This document shows positions 19,717 through 31,700 of a DNA stretch of 64,000 bases, piece by piece. Position 1 is the first letter of the stretch. Each line of letters opens with the position of its first letter. Made by a program: the position numbers and the translations under genes. The stretch comes from Pseudomonas anguilliseptica (GTDB lineage Bacteria; Pseudomonadota; Gammaproteobacteria; Pseudomonadales; Pseudomonadaceae): assembly GCF_021375795.1 (NCBI RefSeq), contig NZ_JAEIOI010000004.1:62001-126000 (forward strand), read 5' to 3'. The notes under the pieces were generated by a model. The model was not told the DNA's origin and did not search any database. It saw nothing but the letters and a program-made list of their open reading frames with translations.

Positions 19717-20442
19717 ATGGCCACATTGAAAGCCCAACACCTGGCCAAAAGCTACAAAGGCCGCCAGGTCGTGCGCGACGTCAGCCTGAACATCGACAGC
19801 GGCCAGATCGTCGGCCTGCTTGGCCCTAACGGTGCCGGCAAGACCACCTGTTTCTACATGATCGTCGGCCTGGTACAGGCTGACCAGGGGCGTGTTCTGA
19901 TCGACGGCCTGGACGTCAGCCACCAACCGATGCACGGCCGCGCCCGTGCCGGTATCGGCTACCTGCCACAAGAAGCCTCGATCTTTCGCAAACTCAGCGT
20001 GGCCGACAACATCATGGCCATTCTGGAGACTCGCAAGGACCTCAACGCCAGCGCGCGTCAGAAGGAGCTTGAGGGATTGTTGCAGGAATTTCACATCACC
20101 CACATCCGCGACAACCTGGGCATGAGCCTGTCCGGCGGTGAACGTCGCCGGGTAGAAATCGCTCGCGCCCTGGCCACCAACCCCAAGTTCATCTTGCTCG
20201 ACGAACCCTTTGCAGGCGTCGACCCGATTTCCGTGGGCGACATCAAGCAGATCATCCACCACCTCAAGGCCAAAGGCATCGGCGTACTGATCACCGACCA
20301 CAACGTACGCGAGACGCTGGACATCTGCGAAACCGCCTATATCGTCAGTGATGGTCAACTGATTGCCGAAGGTGACGCCGAAACCATTCTGGCCAACCAG
20401 ACGGTAAAAGAAGTGTATCTGGGCCATGAGTTCAGGCTGTAA
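19717..20442 (+). CDS. lptB: LPS export ABC transporter ATPase LptB
   Basis: A 241-residue ABC ATPase: Walker [10 protein letters not shown] (about 36-44), Q-loop, signature [14 protein letters not shown], Walker [14 protein letters not shown] and switch histidine in [10 protein letters not shown]. It powers LPS extraction with LptFG, whose genes are not in this window. It is the last gene of the kdsD-lptB operon; rpoN begins 138 bases later. Confidence 0.97.
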   Translation: MATLKAQHLAKSYKGRQVVRDVSLNIDSGQIVGLLGPNGAGKTTCFYMIVGLVQADQGRVLIDGLDVSHQPMHGRARAGIGYLPQEASIFRKLSVADNIMAILETRKDLNASARQKELEGLLQEFHITHIRDNLGMSLSGGERRRVEIARALATNPKFILLDEPFAGVDPISVGDIKQIIHHLKAKGIGVLITDHNVRETLDICETAYIVSDGQLIAEGDAETILANQTVKEVYLGHEFRL

Positions 20443-20501
20443 CCACAGCTTTTCTCAGGCCGACTGCAGCCAAGGCTAGGCAAAACCCTTGAAGTCAGGC
20501 A

Positions 20502-20507
20502 TATAAT
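20502..20507 (+). promoter_or_regulatory. Candidate -10 element of rpoN
   Basis: A perfect TATAAT lies 73 bases before rpoN. The 17-bp-spaced -35 region is poor. No -24/-12 sigma-54 site is seen, so autoregulation is not evident. Confidence 0.4.
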
Positions 20508-20580
20508 TTGCTTCCTAGTGGCGCTTTTTAACGGCGCCCTGTAGTGGATTGCGCACAGACGCCGGTAAATAAGGTCTGCA

Positions 20581-22095
20581 ATGAAACCATCGCTAGTCCT
20601 GAAGATGGGCCAGCAGCTGACGATGACGCCGCAGCTGCAACAGGCCATCCGCCTACTCCAACTGTCGACCCTGGATCTGCAACAAGAGATTCAGGAGGCG
20701 CTGGAGTCCAACCCGATGCTCGAACGCCAGGAAGATGGCGATGATTTCGACAATTCGGACCCCATGGCCGATGGCGCAGAAAGCGCCAGCTCCAGTGAAC
20801 AGCAGGAAACGCCCTACCAGGAGAGCAACTTTCAGGAAACCACGCAGACTGTGGACAACCTGGAAGAAGGCGACTGGGGCGAACGTATCCCCAATGAGCT
20901 TCCGGTTGATACTGCCTGGGAAGACATCTACCAGACCAGCGCCAGCAGCCTGCCCAGCAGTGCCAGTGAGGACGACGAGTGGGATTTCACCACCCGCACC
21001 TCCGGCGGTGAAAGCCTGCAAAGCCACCTGCTCTGGCAACTCAATCTGGCGGTGATGTCCGACAAGGACCGGCTGATCGGTGTCACACTGATCGACTGCA
21101 TCAACGACCAAGGCTATCTCGAAGAAACCCTGGAAGAAGTCGTCGAAGCCTTCGACCCGGAACTGGATATCGAGCTCGACGAAGTCGAAGCCGTACTGCA
21201 CCGCATCCAGCAATTCGAACCTGCTGGCATTGCTGCACGCAACCTGGGCGAATGCCTGCTTCTGCAACTGCGTCAGCTGCCCGCGAAAACCCCCTGGCTG
21301 AACGAAGCCCAGCGCCTGGCCAGTGACTACCTCGACCTGCTCGGCAGCCGCGACTACAGCCAACTGATGCGCCGAATGAAGCTCAAGGAAGACGAGCTGC
21401 GCCAGGTCATCGAACTGATCCAGAGTCTCAACCCGCGCCCAGGTTCGCAGATCGAATCCAGCGAACCTGAATACGTGGTGCCCGACGTGATCGTGCGCAA
21501 GCACAACGAACGCTGGCTGGTGGAGCTGAACCAGGAAGCCATGCCGCGCCTGCGGGTCAACGCGCAGTATGCCGGCTTCGTCAAACGTGCCGACTCCAGT
21601 GCTGACAACACCTTTATGCGCAACCAGCTGCAGGAAGCGCGCTGGTTCATCAAGAGCCTACAAAGCCGCAACGAAACCCTGATGAAGGTCGCCACGCAGA
21701 TTGTCGAGCACCAGCGTGGCTTCCTCGACTATGGTGATGAGGCGATGAAACCCTTAGTGCTGCACGACATTGCCGAAGCAGTCGGCATGCACGAGTCGAC
21801 CATTTCGCGGGTGACCACGCAGAAATTCATGCACACCCCGCGCGGTATTTACGAGCTGAAATATTTCTTTTCCAGCCACGTCAGCACCTCCGAAGGCGGC
21901 GAATGCTCGTCCACTGCGATCCGCGCCATCATCAAAAAACTGGTCGCCGCGGAAAATGCGAAAAAGCCGTTGAGTGACAGCAAGATCGCTGGTTTACTGG
22001 AGGCACAGGGCATTCAAGTAGCCCGCCGCACGGTCGCCAAGTACCGTGAATCCCTCGGAATAGCGCCCTCCAGCGAGCGCAAACGATTGATCTAG
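20581..22095 (+). CDS. rpoN: RNA polymerase sigma-54 factor
   Basis: A 504-residue sigma-54. Region I is Gln/Leu-rich ([20 protein letters not shown], about 6-25) and binds activators. Region II is acidic (about 50-130). A helix-turn-helix follows, and the RpoN box [10 protein letters not shown] lies at about 479-488, contacting the -24 element. The order rpoN-hpf-ptsN-rapZ-ptsO is conserved in proteobacteria and ties nitrogen-related transcription to the nitrogen PTS. Confidence 0.98.
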   Translation: MKPSLVLKMGQQLTMTPQLQQAIRLLQLSTLDLQQEIQEALESNPMLERQEDGDDFDNSDPMADGAESASSSEQQETPYQESNFQETTQTVDNLEEGDWGERIPNELPVDTAWEDIYQTSASSLPSSASEDDEWDFTTRTSGGESLQSHLLWQLNLAVMSDKDRLIGVTLIDCINDQGYLEETLEEVVEAFDPELDIELDEVEAVLHRIQQFEPAGIAARNLGECLLLQLRQLPAKTPWLNEAQRLASDYLDLLGSRDYSQLMRRMKLKEDELRQVIELIQSLNPRPGSQIESSEPEYVVPDVIVRKHNERWLVELNQEAMPRLRVNAQYAGFVKRADSSADNTFMRNQLQEARWFIKSLQSRNETLMKVATQIVEHQRGFLDYGDEAMKPLVLHDIAEAVGMHESTISRVTTQKFMHTPRGIYELKYFFSSHVSTSEGGECSSTAIRAIIKKLVAAENAKKPLSDSKIAGLLEAQGIQVARRTVAKYRESLGIAPSSERKRLI

Positions 22096-22239
22096 GGCGG
22101 CATCAAGAAGGAAGACAGATCGCACTGACCGAACACTCCAGGCCACGCCTTTTCGCAAAAGCAGCCATACTGCCATTAAGCAATCAGCGCCCGTGCCAGG
22201 CTCGTTCTGTCAGAGTCTTCCACGCCACAGTGTTCCGGC

Positions 22240-22258
22240 GGCAGGCCTCTTGCCTGCC
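22240..22258 (+). other. Hairpin in the rpoN-hpf gap
   Basis: GGCAGGC and GCCTGCC form a perfect 7-bp stem with a 5-base loop, 30 bases upstream of hpf and followed by TCTTAC. It is too weak in T residues to be a clear terminator. The rest of the 193-base gap shows no other clear signal. Confidence 0.45.
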
Positions 22259-22288
22259 TCTTACACACGGCAACAAGGAGAAAGCGGT

Positions 22289-22597
22289 ATGCAAGTCAAC
22301 ATCAGTGGACATCAGCTGGATGTGACCGACGCCCTGCGCGACTACATCGTCGAAAAACTCGGACGATTGGAGCGCCACTTCGACAAGATTACCAACGTGC
22401 AAGTCATCATGGAGGTCGAGAAACTCAAGCAGAAAATCGAAGCGACCCTGCACATAGCTGGCGGCGAAGTGGTCGCCAATGCCGAGCACGACGACATGTA
22501 CGCCGCCATCGATCTACTGACTGACAAACTCGATCGACAACTCATCAAACACAAGGAAAAACAGCTCGAACGTCAACAGGGCGCAATGGCCCGCTGA
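22289..22597 (+). CDS. hpf: Ribosome hibernation promoting factor, short form
   Basis: A 102-residue HPF/YhbH-family protein (MQVNISGHQLDVTDALRDYI) that binds the 30S subunit and aids 100S dimer formation in stationary phase. It lacks the C-terminal extension of long HPF. I start at ATG 22289, which has AAGGAG upstream. It lies 15 bases before ptsN. Confidence 0.95.
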   Translation: MQVNISGHQLDVTDALRDYIVEKLGRLERHFDKITNVQVIMEVEKLKQKIEATLHIAGGEVVANAEHDDMYAAIDLLTDKLDRQLIKHKEKQLERQQGAMAR

Positions 22598-22612
22598 CCT
22601 CGTCTATCTCCT

Positions 22613-23086
22613 ATGATCCAACTTGAAACCATCCTGACCCCCGGCCGTTCCTTGGTGAACGTGCCGGGAGGCAGCAAAAAACGTGTTCTCGAACAGATTG
22701 CCAACCTGGTGGCGCGCGAGCTGCCTGACTTGGACGGCCAAGACATCTTCGAAAGCCTGATCGCCCGCGAAAAGCTTGGCTCGACCGGTTTTGGCAATGG
22801 CATTGCCATTCCGCACTGCCGCCTGGCCGGTTGCAGCGCCCCGATCAGCGCCCTGCTGCGCCTGGATGCAGCAGTCGACTTCGACGCCATTGACGGTGCG
22901 CCAGTGGACCTGTTGTTTGTCCTGCTGGTACCCGAGGCGGCTACCGATGCGCACCTGGAACTGCTCCGCCAGATTGCCAGCATGCTTGACCGCAGTGACG
23001 TGCGCACCCGCTTGCGTCAGGCCGAGAGCAGCGAGGCGCTGTATCAGGTGGTGGTGGACGTACAAAGCCAACTCAATCGAGCCTGA
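22613..23086 (+). CDS. ptsN: Nitrogen PTS protein EIIA-Ntr
   Basis: A 157-residue EIIA domain; the phosphorylated histidine is His68 in [11 protein letters not shown]. It is the terminal acceptor of the PtsP-NPr-EIIA-Ntr chain. No EIIB or EIIC is present, as expected for a regulatory PTS. The start ATG 22613 follows hpf closely. The gap to rapZ is 2 bases. Confidence 0.96.
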   Translation: MIQLETILTPGRSLVNVPGGSKKRVLEQIANLVARELPDLDGQDIFESLIAREKLGSTGFGNGIAIPHCRLAGCSAPISALLRLDAAVDFDAIDGAPVDLLFVLLVPEAATDAHLELLRQIASMLDRSDVRTRLRQAESSEALYQVVVDVQSQLNRA

Positions 23087-23088
23087 GC

Positions 23089-23946
23089 ATGCGCCTGATC
23101 ATCGTTAGCGGTCGCTCCGGCTCCGGGAAGAGCACTGCCCTCGATGTACTTGAGGACAACGGTTTTTACTGCATCGACAACCTGCCGGCCGGGCTCTTGC
23201 CTGAGCTTGCAGAGCGCGCGTTGCTGCACACCGAACTGTTGCACCCTCTGGTTGCTGTATCCATTGATGCACGCAACCTGCCCAGTCAGCTCAAGCGCTT
23301 TCCCGAACTGCTCGATGAAGTACGCGCCCGCCACATCCAGTGCGATGTGCTCTATCTGGATGCCGATGAAGAAACCCTGCTCAAGCGCTTCTCGGAAACC
23401 CGTCGGCGTCATCCACTGACCAATGAAACACGCTCACTGGCAGAAGCCATTGCCGATGAAAGCCTGCTGCTCGGTCCTATCATCGACCTGGCCGACCTAA
23501 AGATCGACACCACCCACCTCAACCTTTATCAACTGCGCGACAGCCTAAAGCTGCGCCTGCTCAACCAGCCTGAACCGGGCACCGCGTTCCTGATCGAGTC
23601 CTTCGGTTTCAAGCGTGGTATGCCGGTGGATGCTGACCTGGTCTTCGATGTGCGCTGTCTGCCCAACCCCTACTGGAAGCCGGATCTACGCGACTACTCC
23701 GGCCTTGATCAGCCGGTGGTCGATTACCTCTCGGCCCAGGCCGATGTTGAAGAAATGTACCAGGACATTCTCGCCTACCTGAGCAAGTGGCTACCGCGCT
23801 TTGCCGCCAGCAACCGCGCCTATGTAACGGTGGCGATTGGCTGCACCGGCGGGCATCACCGATCGGTATATCTGGCCAACCGCCTGGGTGAAACGCTCAA
23901 GCCCATCCTGAAAAACGTTCAGACTCGCCACCGCGACCTCAGCTAA
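23089..23946 (+). CDS. rapZ: RNase adapter protein RapZ
   Basis: A 285-residue P-loop protein (GRSGSGKST, residues 8-16) with the conserved C-terminal [10 protein letters not shown]. In enterobacteria RapZ binds GlmZ RNA and RNase E to set GlcN6P levels; the Pseudomonas target is not established. It lies between ptsN and ptsO, 12 bases before the latter. Confidence 0.94.
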   Translation: MRLIIVSGRSGSGKSTALDVLEDNGFYCIDNLPAGLLPELAERALLHTELLHPLVAVSIDARNLPSQLKRFPELLDEVRARHIQCDVLYLDADEETLLKRFSETRRRHPLTNETRSLAEAIADESLLLGPIIDLADLKIDTTHLNLYQLRDSLKLRLLNQPEPGTAFLIESFGFKRGMPVDADLVFDVRCLPNPYWKPDLRDYSGLDQPVVDYLSAQADVEEMYQDILAYLSKWLPRFAASNRAYVTVAIGCTGGHHRSVYLANRLGETLKPILKNVQTRHRDLS

Positions 23947-23958
23947 GGAATTGCCGCG

Positions 23959-24231
23959 ATGCCCGCCTGCGAAATCACCATTATCAACAAGCTTGGTCTG
24001 CACGCCCGTGCCGCCGCCAAGTTCGTTGGCGTCGCCGGGCGTTTTCCTTGCCAGGTCAAGATCGGCCGCAGCCCGGAAAGCATGGTCGATGGCAAGAGCA
24101 TCATGGCCGTAATGATGCTCGCAGCCGGTAAAGGCACCACCGTGCACCTGCATACCGAAGGCACAGAAGACAACGATGCCCTCAACGCCCTTTGCGCGCT
24201 GATCAACAACTACTTCGACGAAGGCGAATAA
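23959..24231 (+). CDS. ptsO: Nitrogen PTS phosphocarrier NPr
   Basis: A 90-residue HPr-family protein. The phospho-accepting histidine is His15 in KLGLHARAAAKF, and the regulatory-site region VDGKSIMAVMML is present (Ser47). It relays phosphate from PtsP to EIIA-Ntr. It is the last gene of the operon and is followed by a strong terminator. Confidence 0.95.
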   Translation: MPACEITIINKLGLHARAAAKFVGVAGRFPCQVKIGRSPESMVDGKSIMAVMMLAAGKGTTVHLHTEGTEDNDALNALCALINNYFDEGE

Positions 24232-24245
24232 GCGCGCACAAACAC

Positions 24246-24282
24246 AAAGGGGCCGAGCATCTGGATGCTCGGCCCCTTTTTT
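24246..24282. terminator. Terminator between ptsO and pmbA
   Basis: AAAGGGGCCGAGCATC pairs perfectly with GATGCTCGGCCCCTTT and ends in a T run. It is symmetrical and serves both convergent genes. Confidence 0.93.
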
Positions 24283-24293
24283 ATGCCCGCAGC

Positions 24294-25640
24294 TCAGCTG
24301 CCAGCGACAGTCATGCGCTCGATCAGCACCGAGCCAGTGCGGATATTGCTACGCAGCTCCAGATCATTTCCGATGGCCACAATCTGCTTGAACATGTCGC
24401 GCATATTGCCGGCGATGGTGACTTCCTGCACCGGGAACTGGATCTCGCCATTCTCCACCCAGTAACCACCCGCGCCGCGCGAATAGTCGCCGGTGACCAT
24501 ATTCAACCCCTGCCCCATCAGCTCGGTCACCAGCAGGCCACGCCCCATGCGCTTGAGCAAGGCTTTCTGGTCTTCATCGCCATGGCTGACGAACAGGTTA
24601 TGCACGCCGCCGGCGTTGGCCGTACTCGGCATGCCCAGCTTGCGTCCGGAATAAGTACCCAGCACATAGGACAGCAGTTCGCCACGCTCGACAAAGGACT
24701 TGGCATAGGTCGCCAAACCATCGCCATCGAAAGCCGCACTGCCCAGCGCCCGCGGAATATGTGGCCGCTCATCGAGTTTCAGCCAGCTGGGAAACAGCTG
24801 CTGACCCAGCGTGCCGTCAAGAAACGATGACTTGCGGTACAGATTGCCGCCGGAAATCGCCGCCAGAAAGCTGCCAAACAGCCCTGTTGCCAGCTCCGCA
24901 GAGAACAGCACCGGTACTTCGCAGGTAGGCACCGGCCGTGCGCCCAAGCGGCTAACTGCGCGTTCGGCGGCGCGCCGGCCAATGCTGCCGGCATCGGCCA
25001 GCAACTCGCCCTGACGATTGACGTCATACCAGTAATCACGCTGCATCTGCCCGCCGTCTTCGGCGATCATCACACAGCTCAGGCTGTGCCGCGTGCTGGC
25101 ATAACCGCTGACAAAGCCATGGCTGTTGCCATACACCCGGCAGCCCTGATGGGTGTTGAGGGTGGTGCCGTCGGCATTCTTGATCCGGCTGTCTGCCGCA
25201 AACGCAGCGGCCTCACAACTGAGCGCCTGCTCAATGGCCTGCTCAGGGGTGATCGACCAGGCGTGGTAGAGATCCAGTTGAGGCAGCTCACGGGCCATCA
25301 GCCCCGCATCAGCCAAACCGGCGCATTCATCCTCGGAAGCATGTTTGGCAATCGCCAGTGCAGCCGCAACCGTTTCGCGAATAGCCGCTTCACCGCTGGC
25401 AGAGGTACTGGCCGAGCCTTTGCGCTGGCCGACATAGAGGGTGATGCCGAAGCCCTGATCACGGTTGAACTCGACCGTTTCCACTTCGCCCTGGCGCACC
25501 GTAGTGGACAAACCCTGCTCCACTGACACCGCCACTTCACAGGCACTCGCGCCCTGCTTTTTAGCCTCGGCAATGATCTGCTCCACCTGGGCCTGCAACT
25601 GCGGCACCGCCTGGGGGCCGACGCTCTCTACTGCACTCAT
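24294..25640 (-). CDS. pmbA: TldD/PmbA-family metalloprotease partner PmbA (TldE)
   Basis: A 448-residue TldE/PmbA protein, the non-metal subunit that pairs with TldD to degrade unfolded peptides and mature modified peptides such as microcin B17. It lacks the HExxxH motif present in TldD. I start at ATG 25640 (MSAVESVG). It is divergent from yjgA and convergent with ptsO. Confidence 0.94.
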   Translation of the reverse strand: MSAVESVGPQAVPQLQAQVEQIIAEAKKQGASACEVAVSVEQGLSTTVRQGEVETVEFNRDQGFGITLYVGQRKGSASTSASGEAAIRETVAAALAIAKHASEDECAGLADAGLMARELPQLDLYHAWSITPEQAIEQALSCEAAAFAADSRIKNADGTTLNTHQGCRVYGNSHGFVSGYASTRHSLSCVMIAEDGGQMQRDYWYDVNRQGELLADAGSIGRRAAERAVSRLGARPVPTCEVPVLFSAELATGLFGSFLAAISGGNLYRKSSFLDGTLGQQLFPSWLKLDERPHIPRALGSAAFDGDGLATYAKSFVERGELLSYVLGTYSGRKLGMPSTANAGGVHNLFVSHGDEDQKALLKRMGRGLLVTELMGQGLNMVTGDYSRGAGGYWVENGEIQFPVQEVTIAGNMRDMFKQIVAIGNDLELRSNIRTGSVLIERMTVAGS

Positions 25641-25744
25641 AAACACTCCTGAACGATAAGCCGTACAGCGCCGCCACACAGGCCATCCGCTTACAGCTGG
25701 AAACTTGCTGCTATCATGTCGGCGTTTTCCACTGGACCGCCACC

Positions 25745-26263
25745 ATGTCTGAATACCTTGACGACTTCTCCGGCGAGAAGAGCAAAAGCCAGATCAAACG
25801 CGAACTACACGCGCTGCAAGATCTGGGGCAACGCCTGACTACCCTGAAACTCGACCTGCTGAACAAGCTGCCGCTGACCGACGAGCTGCGCCGCGCGCTG
25901 GCCGAAGCGCCCAAGCACACCGCCAACGCGGCGAAAAAGCGCCACGTGCAGTTTATCGGCCGCCTGATGCGCGATCAGGACATTGAAGCCATCCTCACCC
26001 TGCTCGACCAGCTCGACGCCTCGACCCGCCAGTACAACGAGCGTTTTCACAACCTGGAGCGTTGGCGCGACCGGTTGATCAACGGTAACGACGACACCCT
26101 GGAAGCCTTCGTCGGCGAGTATGCCGACGCCGACCGCCAACACCTGCGCCAGCTGATCCGCCAGGCCCAGCACGAACTGGCGCAGAACAAAGCACCCGCC
26201 GCGTCACGCAAAATCTTCAAATACATCCGCGAACTGGACGAAACCCAGCGCGGTCTGCGCTAA
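25745..26263 (+). CDS. yjgA: Ribosome-associated protein YjgA/DarP (DUF615)
   Basis: A 172-residue, highly charged helical protein of the DUF615 family ([19 protein letters not shown] near the start). E. coli DarP promotes late 50S subunit maturation. It stands alone on the plus strand between pmbA and tldD, a Pseudomonas-conserved position. Confidence 0.93.
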   Translation: MSEYLDDFSGEKSKSQIKRELHALQDLGQRLTTLKLDLLNKLPLTDELRRALAEAPKHTANAAKKRHVQFIGRLMRDQDIEAILTLLDQLDASTRQYNERFHNLERWRDRLINGNDDTLEAFVGEYADADRQHLRQLIRQAQHELAQNKAPAASRKIFKYIRELDETQRGLR

Positions 26264-26273
26264 AACAACACAT

Positions 26274-26304
26274 CGATTGGGCTGCACACCATGCAACCCA
26301 ATCG
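26274..26304. terminator. Hairpin between convergent yjgA and tldD
   Basis: CGATTGGG and CCCAATCG pair, with an inner TGC/GCA pair. There is no long T run, so termination strength is uncertain. Confidence 0.55.
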
Positions 26305-26311
26305 ACGGTCT

Positions 26312-27769
26312 TTAGCTGCCTGTCCCGCCCACCGTAATCGCATCGATTTTCAGCGTTGGCTGGCCCACGCCAACTGGTACTGACTGACCATCCTTGCCGC
26401 AGGTACCGACACCGCTGTCCAGCGCCAGGTCGTTACCGACCATCGACACCTTGCTCATGGCCTCCGGGCCATTACCGATCAGGGTGGCGCCCTTGACTGG
26501 CGCAGTAATCTTGCCGTCCTCGATCAGGTAAGCCTCACTGGTGGAGAACACGAACTTGCCGCTGGTGATATCCACCTGACCGCCACCGAGGTTGGCGCAG
26601 TAGATACCCTTCTTCACCGAGCGGATGATTTCTTCCGGATCGCTTTCGCCGGCCAGCATGTAGGTATTGGTCATACGCGGCATCGGCAGGTGCGCATAGG
26701 ATTCACGCCGGCCATTGCCGGTAGCTGCAACGCCCATCAGGCGGGCATTCAGCTTGTCCTGCATATAGCCTTTGAGCACGCCGTTTTCGATCAAGGTGGT
26801 GCACTGGGTCTGGGTGCCTTCGTCATCCATGCTCAGCGAACCACGACGCTCGGCCAAGGTTCCGTCATCGACAATGGTGCACAGGCTGGAGGCCACTTGT
26901 TCGCCCACTCGACCGCTGTAGGCCGAACTGCCCTTGCGGTTGAAGTCACCTTCCAGGCCATGACCAACCGCCTCGTGCAGCAGTACGCCGGACCAGCCAG
27001 CACCCATCACCACCGGCATACTGCCAGCCGGTGCTGGAATGGCCTCCAGATTGACCAGAGCCTGACGCAGGGCCTCGCGGGCATAGCCCATGGCTCGTTC
27101 TTCATTGTTGCTGGTTTGCGCCAGGAAATAGCGGTAGTCGGTGCGCCCACCACCACCATGGCCGCCACGCTCACGGCGGCCATTCTGTTCAACGATCACA
27201 CTGACGTTGAAGCGCACCAGGGGGCGAACGTCCGCGCCCAGGCTGCCATCATTGGCGGCGACCAGAATGCGGTCCCAAACGCCGGCCAGGCTGACAGTAA
27301 CCTGCTTGATCCGCGGATCGAGCGCACGGGTGGCGACATCGATGCGCTTGAGCAACTCGACCTTCTCTGCCCGACTGAGCACATCCAGCGGGTTGTCCTG
27401 GGCATACAGGGGCTTGAGCAAGGGACTGCTGAACGCTTGCACACGACCATTTTGTCCGGCGCGGGCAATTGAACGGGCGGCACGTGCCGCCTGGCTCAGG
27501 GCATTGGCGGTAATCGCATTGCTGTAGGCAAACCCGGTTTTTTCGCCGGACTGGGCGCGCACACCGACACCTTGATCGAGGTTGAAGCTGCCTTCCTTGA
27601 CGATGCCATCCTCCAGCGCCCAGGTTTCCGAGACCTGACTCTGGAAATACAGATCCGCCGCATCGATACCCGGCCCGGCCAACTCGGCCAACACCCCCGG
27701 CAAATGCTCAATGCTCAGGCCGCCTGGGCCCAGCAGATGCTCACTGACGGACATCAACATAGTGTTCAT
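26312..27769 (-). CDS. tldD: Metalloprotease TldD
   Basis: A 485-residue zinc protease of the TldD/E pair. The metal motif HEAVGH (HExxxH) is at residues 265-270 in [14 protein letters not shown] start at ATG 27769 (MNTMLMSV); a second ATG three codons later is possible. It follows the nitrilase gene by 16 bases and is the last gene of the long mreB-tldD run. Confidence 0.95.
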   Translation of the reverse strand: MNTMLMSVSEHLLGPGGLSIEHLPGVLAELAGPGIDAADLYFQSQVSETWALEDGIVKEGSFNLDQGVGVRAQSGEKTGFAYSNAITANALSQAARAARSIARAGQNGRVQAFSSPLLKPLYAQDNPLDVLSRAEKVELLKRIDVATRALDPRIKQVTVSLAGVWDRILVAANDGSLGADVRPLVRFNVSVIVEQNGRRERGGHGGGGRTDYRYFLAQTSNNEERAMGYAREALRQALVNLEAIPAPAGSMPVVMGAGWSGVLLHEAVGHGLEGDFNRKGSSAYSGRVGEQVASSLCTIVDDGTLAERRGSLSMDDEGTQTQCTTLIENGVLKGYMQDKLNARLMGVAATGNGRRESYAHLPMPRMTNTYMLAGESDPEEIIRSVKKGIYCANLGGGQVDITSGKFVFSTSEAYLIEDGKITAPVKGATLIGNGPEAMSKVSMVGNDLALDSGVGTCGKDGQSVPVGVGQPTLKIDAITVGGTGS

Positions 27770-27785
27770 GGCTGCTTTATCTCGT

Positions 27786-28640
27786 TCATGACTGTTGCAT
27801 ACCTGACTGCCGCAATTCGGCCGCCGCAAAAAATCGTTTATGACTGACCACCGGCATACGCTGACGGATCGCCGCCTGCTCCTCGGCATCACGCTCGGCC
27901 ACCAGCACACCTGGGCCATGTGGCAGCTCGGCCAGCACGCGCCCCCAGGCATCGACCAGCGCCGAATGACCAAAGGTCTCGCGCCCGCCCGGGTGCGTGC
28001 CACCCTGCCCGGCAGCCAGCACATAGCACTGGGTTTCGATGGCGCGGGCGCGGGTCAGCACCTGCCAATGCGCCGCGCCAGTCACTGCAGTGAACGCGGC
28101 TGGCGCGCTGATCAACTCGACCCCAGCGGTACGCAGGGCGCTGTACAGCTCAGGGAAGCGCAGGTCATAACAGACCGTCAGGCCCAGACGTCCGACCGGT
28201 GTATCGGCCACTACAACCTGGCTGCCGAAGGCGTAATCGTCAGACTCGCGATAACGACCATGACTGTCGCTGACATCCACATCGAACAGGTGCAGCTTGT
28301 CATAACGCGCCACGCGCTGCCCCTGCGCATCGACCAGCAGTGAGCAGGCATGCGGTTTAGCGTCTGGCTGGTCATCGGGGGGCAAAGGCAAGGTGCCTGC
28401 CACGACCCACAAGCCCAGATCCCGCGCCGCCTGTCGCAGCCACGGCAGAATCGGCCCCGTACCCAGCGCTTCGGCATGCCCGAGGCTGGCCAGATCACGC
28501 CGGCCCATAGCCGCAAAGTTTTCCGGCAGCACCGCCAGGCGCGCCCCTTGCGCAGCAGCCTGCTCCAGCAATTGCCGCGCCTGCGCCAGATTGGCAAGGA
28601 CGTCGGCCTGACTGACCATCTGAATCACCGCAAGGGTCAT
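27786..28640 (-). CDS. Nitrilase-superfamily amidohydrolase
   Basis: A 284-residue C-N hydrolase with the complete triad Glu40 (LPENFAA), Lys115 (RYDKLHLFD) and Cys157 (VCYDLRFPE). The nearest functional relatives are Nit1/NitA types that hydrolyse deaminated glutathione or omega-amides; the substrate here is not proven. It sits between yhdP and tldD, as in P. aeruginosa. Confidence 0.9.
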   Translation of the reverse strand: MTLAVIQMVSQADVLANLAQARQLLEQAAAQGARLAVLPENFAAMGRRDLASLGHAEALGTGPILPWLRQAARDLGLWVVAGTLPLPPDDQPDAKPHACSLLVDAQGQRVARYDKLHLFDVDVSDSHGRYRESDDYAFGSQVVVADTPVGRLGLTVCYDLRFPELYSALRTAGVELISAPAAFTAVTGAAHWQVLTRARAIETQCYVLAAGQGGTHPGGRETFGHSALVDAWGRVLAELPHGPGVLVAERDAEEQAAIRQRMPVVSHKRFFAAAELRQSGMQQS

Positions 28641-28725
28641 GACTGTCGTATCTCAACACAGGGCTATGCCATCAGCTTACAAGCCCTGCCGGCAGACTGC
28701 ACGGCTGGGCGTTTGTCAGCCAGGC

Positions 28726-31700
28726 TTACTGAGGTTTTTCGAAGGGCTTGTCGAAGCTGATGTCGGGGTTCTGCCAAGGCCCGGTTACGTCATATTGCAC
28801 GCTGGCAAAACGCGCCACGCGATCACCCAGCAACTTGTCAGCGACAAACAGCGCCCCGCCAATGGCCGGTGCCCCGACGATCAGCGCGGCCAATGGCAGG
28901 TTGTTGGTAACCGGCAAGGTGACCAGCAACTTGGCATCGATACGATCATTGGCCATGTCCAGCGTGCCATTGAGTTCCAGGTTGCTCGACGGCCCGGTCA
29001 GGGTGATCGGCTCGCGGGTGACAAACACACCGCTCTTGGCCTCCAGCACCCCCTTGACCCGGTCGTAGCTCAAGCCTTTGCCAAGCAGATCGGAGAAGTC
29101 CAGGCGCAAGCGCCGTCCGATCGAGTTGAAGTTGAGCAGGCCGAATACCCGCAGCGCCGAAGCCGGGCCTTCAACTTCGGAGAACTGACCTTTGCGCAGG
29201 GATGCATCAAGGTAGCCGCTGAAGCGTTTCATGCCGAACCAGGCCGGCGAGCCAGGCCAGTCGCCATCCACATCCAGATGGAAATCGCGACTGCTGGCAG
29301 TGGGCGCATAGCCCCAGGCAATCAGCACATCGGCCAGGTCAGCACCGCCCAGACGCCCTTTATAGGCGGTGCGTACACCGTTAGCCGTGTGTTGCCAGGT
29401 AGCCCGGCCTGCGACGTTCAAACCCTTGAGGTTGAGGTCCAGCTCATTGAAATGTACACCCGTGCTGACTGGCCGCGCCTTGAATGACCAGCCGCCTAGC
29501 GGCTCGATACCCTGAAAGACCTGGGCGACTCGCACATCCAGTGCCGGGAAAGCTGTCGGGTCGAAGCCGGCCAGCGGGTCTGGCTTCTCCACTTCCGGGG
29601 CATCGGCGATCTTCGGTTCCGCCGCCGGCAAGCGCAGGTAATCCAGCTGCACGGCGATGGGCTGGGTGGCCTCGTCCGGCAAACCTATCGTGCCTTTCAG
29701 ACGCTGACTGTCGAGGCTGACCGCCCAGCGGGCTGCGTCACGCTGCACCCCGACCTCAAGGGCCTCCAGGCTGATGCCAAAGCCACTGAAACGGCCGATA
29801 CGCAGTTGGGCATCCTTGAACAGTTGCTGGGCATCCTGCTTCGGCACCTGCGCATAGGGTTGCAACGCCTGCTGCCAGGCCGACCAATCCAGCTCGGCCA
29901 CCCGTCCACGCACGCGCAGGCCAGGGCTGGTGGGCAGGCTGGCCGGGCCATCGGCCAGGCGCAGCTCACCGCGCCCCTGGTTGAACTGCCCCGCACTCGC
30001 AGCAAACGACAGGCTGAGCAGCTCGGCATACTCCAGCCAATAGCGCTGCTCACGCCCACCGAGGCTCATGCGCCACTGCGTTGCGCGCTCCTCGGCAGCG
30101 CTCTTGCCGAAGGGAGCCGGCAGCGCCACCGCAGCACCTTTAAGGCTGGAACTGACGCGTAGCTGACTGTCGGCACCGTCCAGGATCAGGTTCAGGCGAT
30201 ACGGCAGGTTGCCACTGACCGGCAGCGGCTGAGTCACGCCCAGCCAGCTACTCAGCTCCTTGACGGCGATCTGCCCATTGGCCTCAATGCGGCTGCGCGC
30301 TTTGCCCCGCGCCCCTTCGGCCAGGGCCTTGGCACGTACTGCGTGCCCCAGCACCTGGGCGCGAATATCCGGCGCGCTGAGGCCGCTGGCGGTGTTGTAA
30401 CGGAAGGCCCCCTGCAACTGGGTGAACTGCAACGGTGGACTGGGCAGGCTGAGCTGCGCATCGGCCGTGGCAAAATCCACCACCACCGCAGACGCCAAGC
30501 CTTTGCGCAGCGGCAGATCGAGCTTCAGCTTGCCCGCCAGCGCGCCATCGCCACTCCAGCCGGCAAAGGTCGGCGCGGTACCGATGGGCGCCTGCTGCAG
30601 AATCTGCAGAGCATCAACCACGCTGCTGTCCAGTTCGGCATCGAGCAACAGGCGCGGCGGCTGACCCGGCAGCGCGGTGGCAACCACCGCCTGGGCATTG
30701 CGCACCTGGCTGTCGAGAATCCGCCCTTGAGCCAACTCGACACGCACGCCGCTGTCTTCGATCAGCACTCGCCCACGCCCCTCACGCAGCGACGGCCAGC
30801 CCGGCTGAAACGCCAGCTCGGCATCGTGCACGGCAAAGAACAGGCTGATACTGCGCGCGGCCGCCTCTGCCCCCTTGTTCAGCGAGCCCTGGTACTGGAA
30901 ATAGCCTTCATCGACCGCGCCGGAGCGGATCGCCGCCTTCAGCCAGGCATCCAGATCGTGACTCATACCCGGCGAGCGGCTGGGCAGGTACTTCTCGGTA
31001 AAGCGTGCATCGCCATTGCGCAGGCCAACGCGCAGGTCCATGTAATCCTCTTCGGCAGGATCACGGCGCAGACGAATCAGAAAATCCCCGGCTACCGGCC
31101 CTTCCTCACCCACCACCTGCAAATACGGGCTGCGCAGGGTGAAGGCCTGCTCGTCGAGCTGCCAGGTCAAGCGGGCCTTGGCCGTCTTGTAGTGCCAGGG
31201 CAAGGGAAACAGGGTGTCCAAGTGCAGGGAGAAATCCTCACTGTCGACACGCAGCTCGCCCTGCCCGAGGTCACCGCTGATACTGCCGCTGACGTTTTCT
31301 GCTGCGGGCGAGCCGAGGTAGGCAGCAAAGCCGATGCGCTGCAGATTGGCGGCAAACTGCAGGCGCTTGCTGTCAGTCAGACGAGGTCGGTAGTCGAGCT
31401 GAATATTCTGCAACGTGCCATGTGGCTTGAGTTGCGCCAGTAACGCCAGAGCGTTATCCGGCAGCGGCGCCAGAGCTGCTACCAGCGGCTGCAGCGGCGC
31501 CAGATCAAGGCGGTCGGCACTGAGCAGCCATTGCTCCTGCAACTCTGCGCTCTCCGCTTGCTGGGTCAGGGCCAGGCGCACATCACCCCAGCGCTTGTCG
31601 TCTCGGCTGAAAGCCAGGTCATCCAGCAACAGCTTGAAACCCTGCTCGGTGCGGCTGAAATAGCCATTCAGCGTCAGATTGTGCAGGGCAACCGATTCAC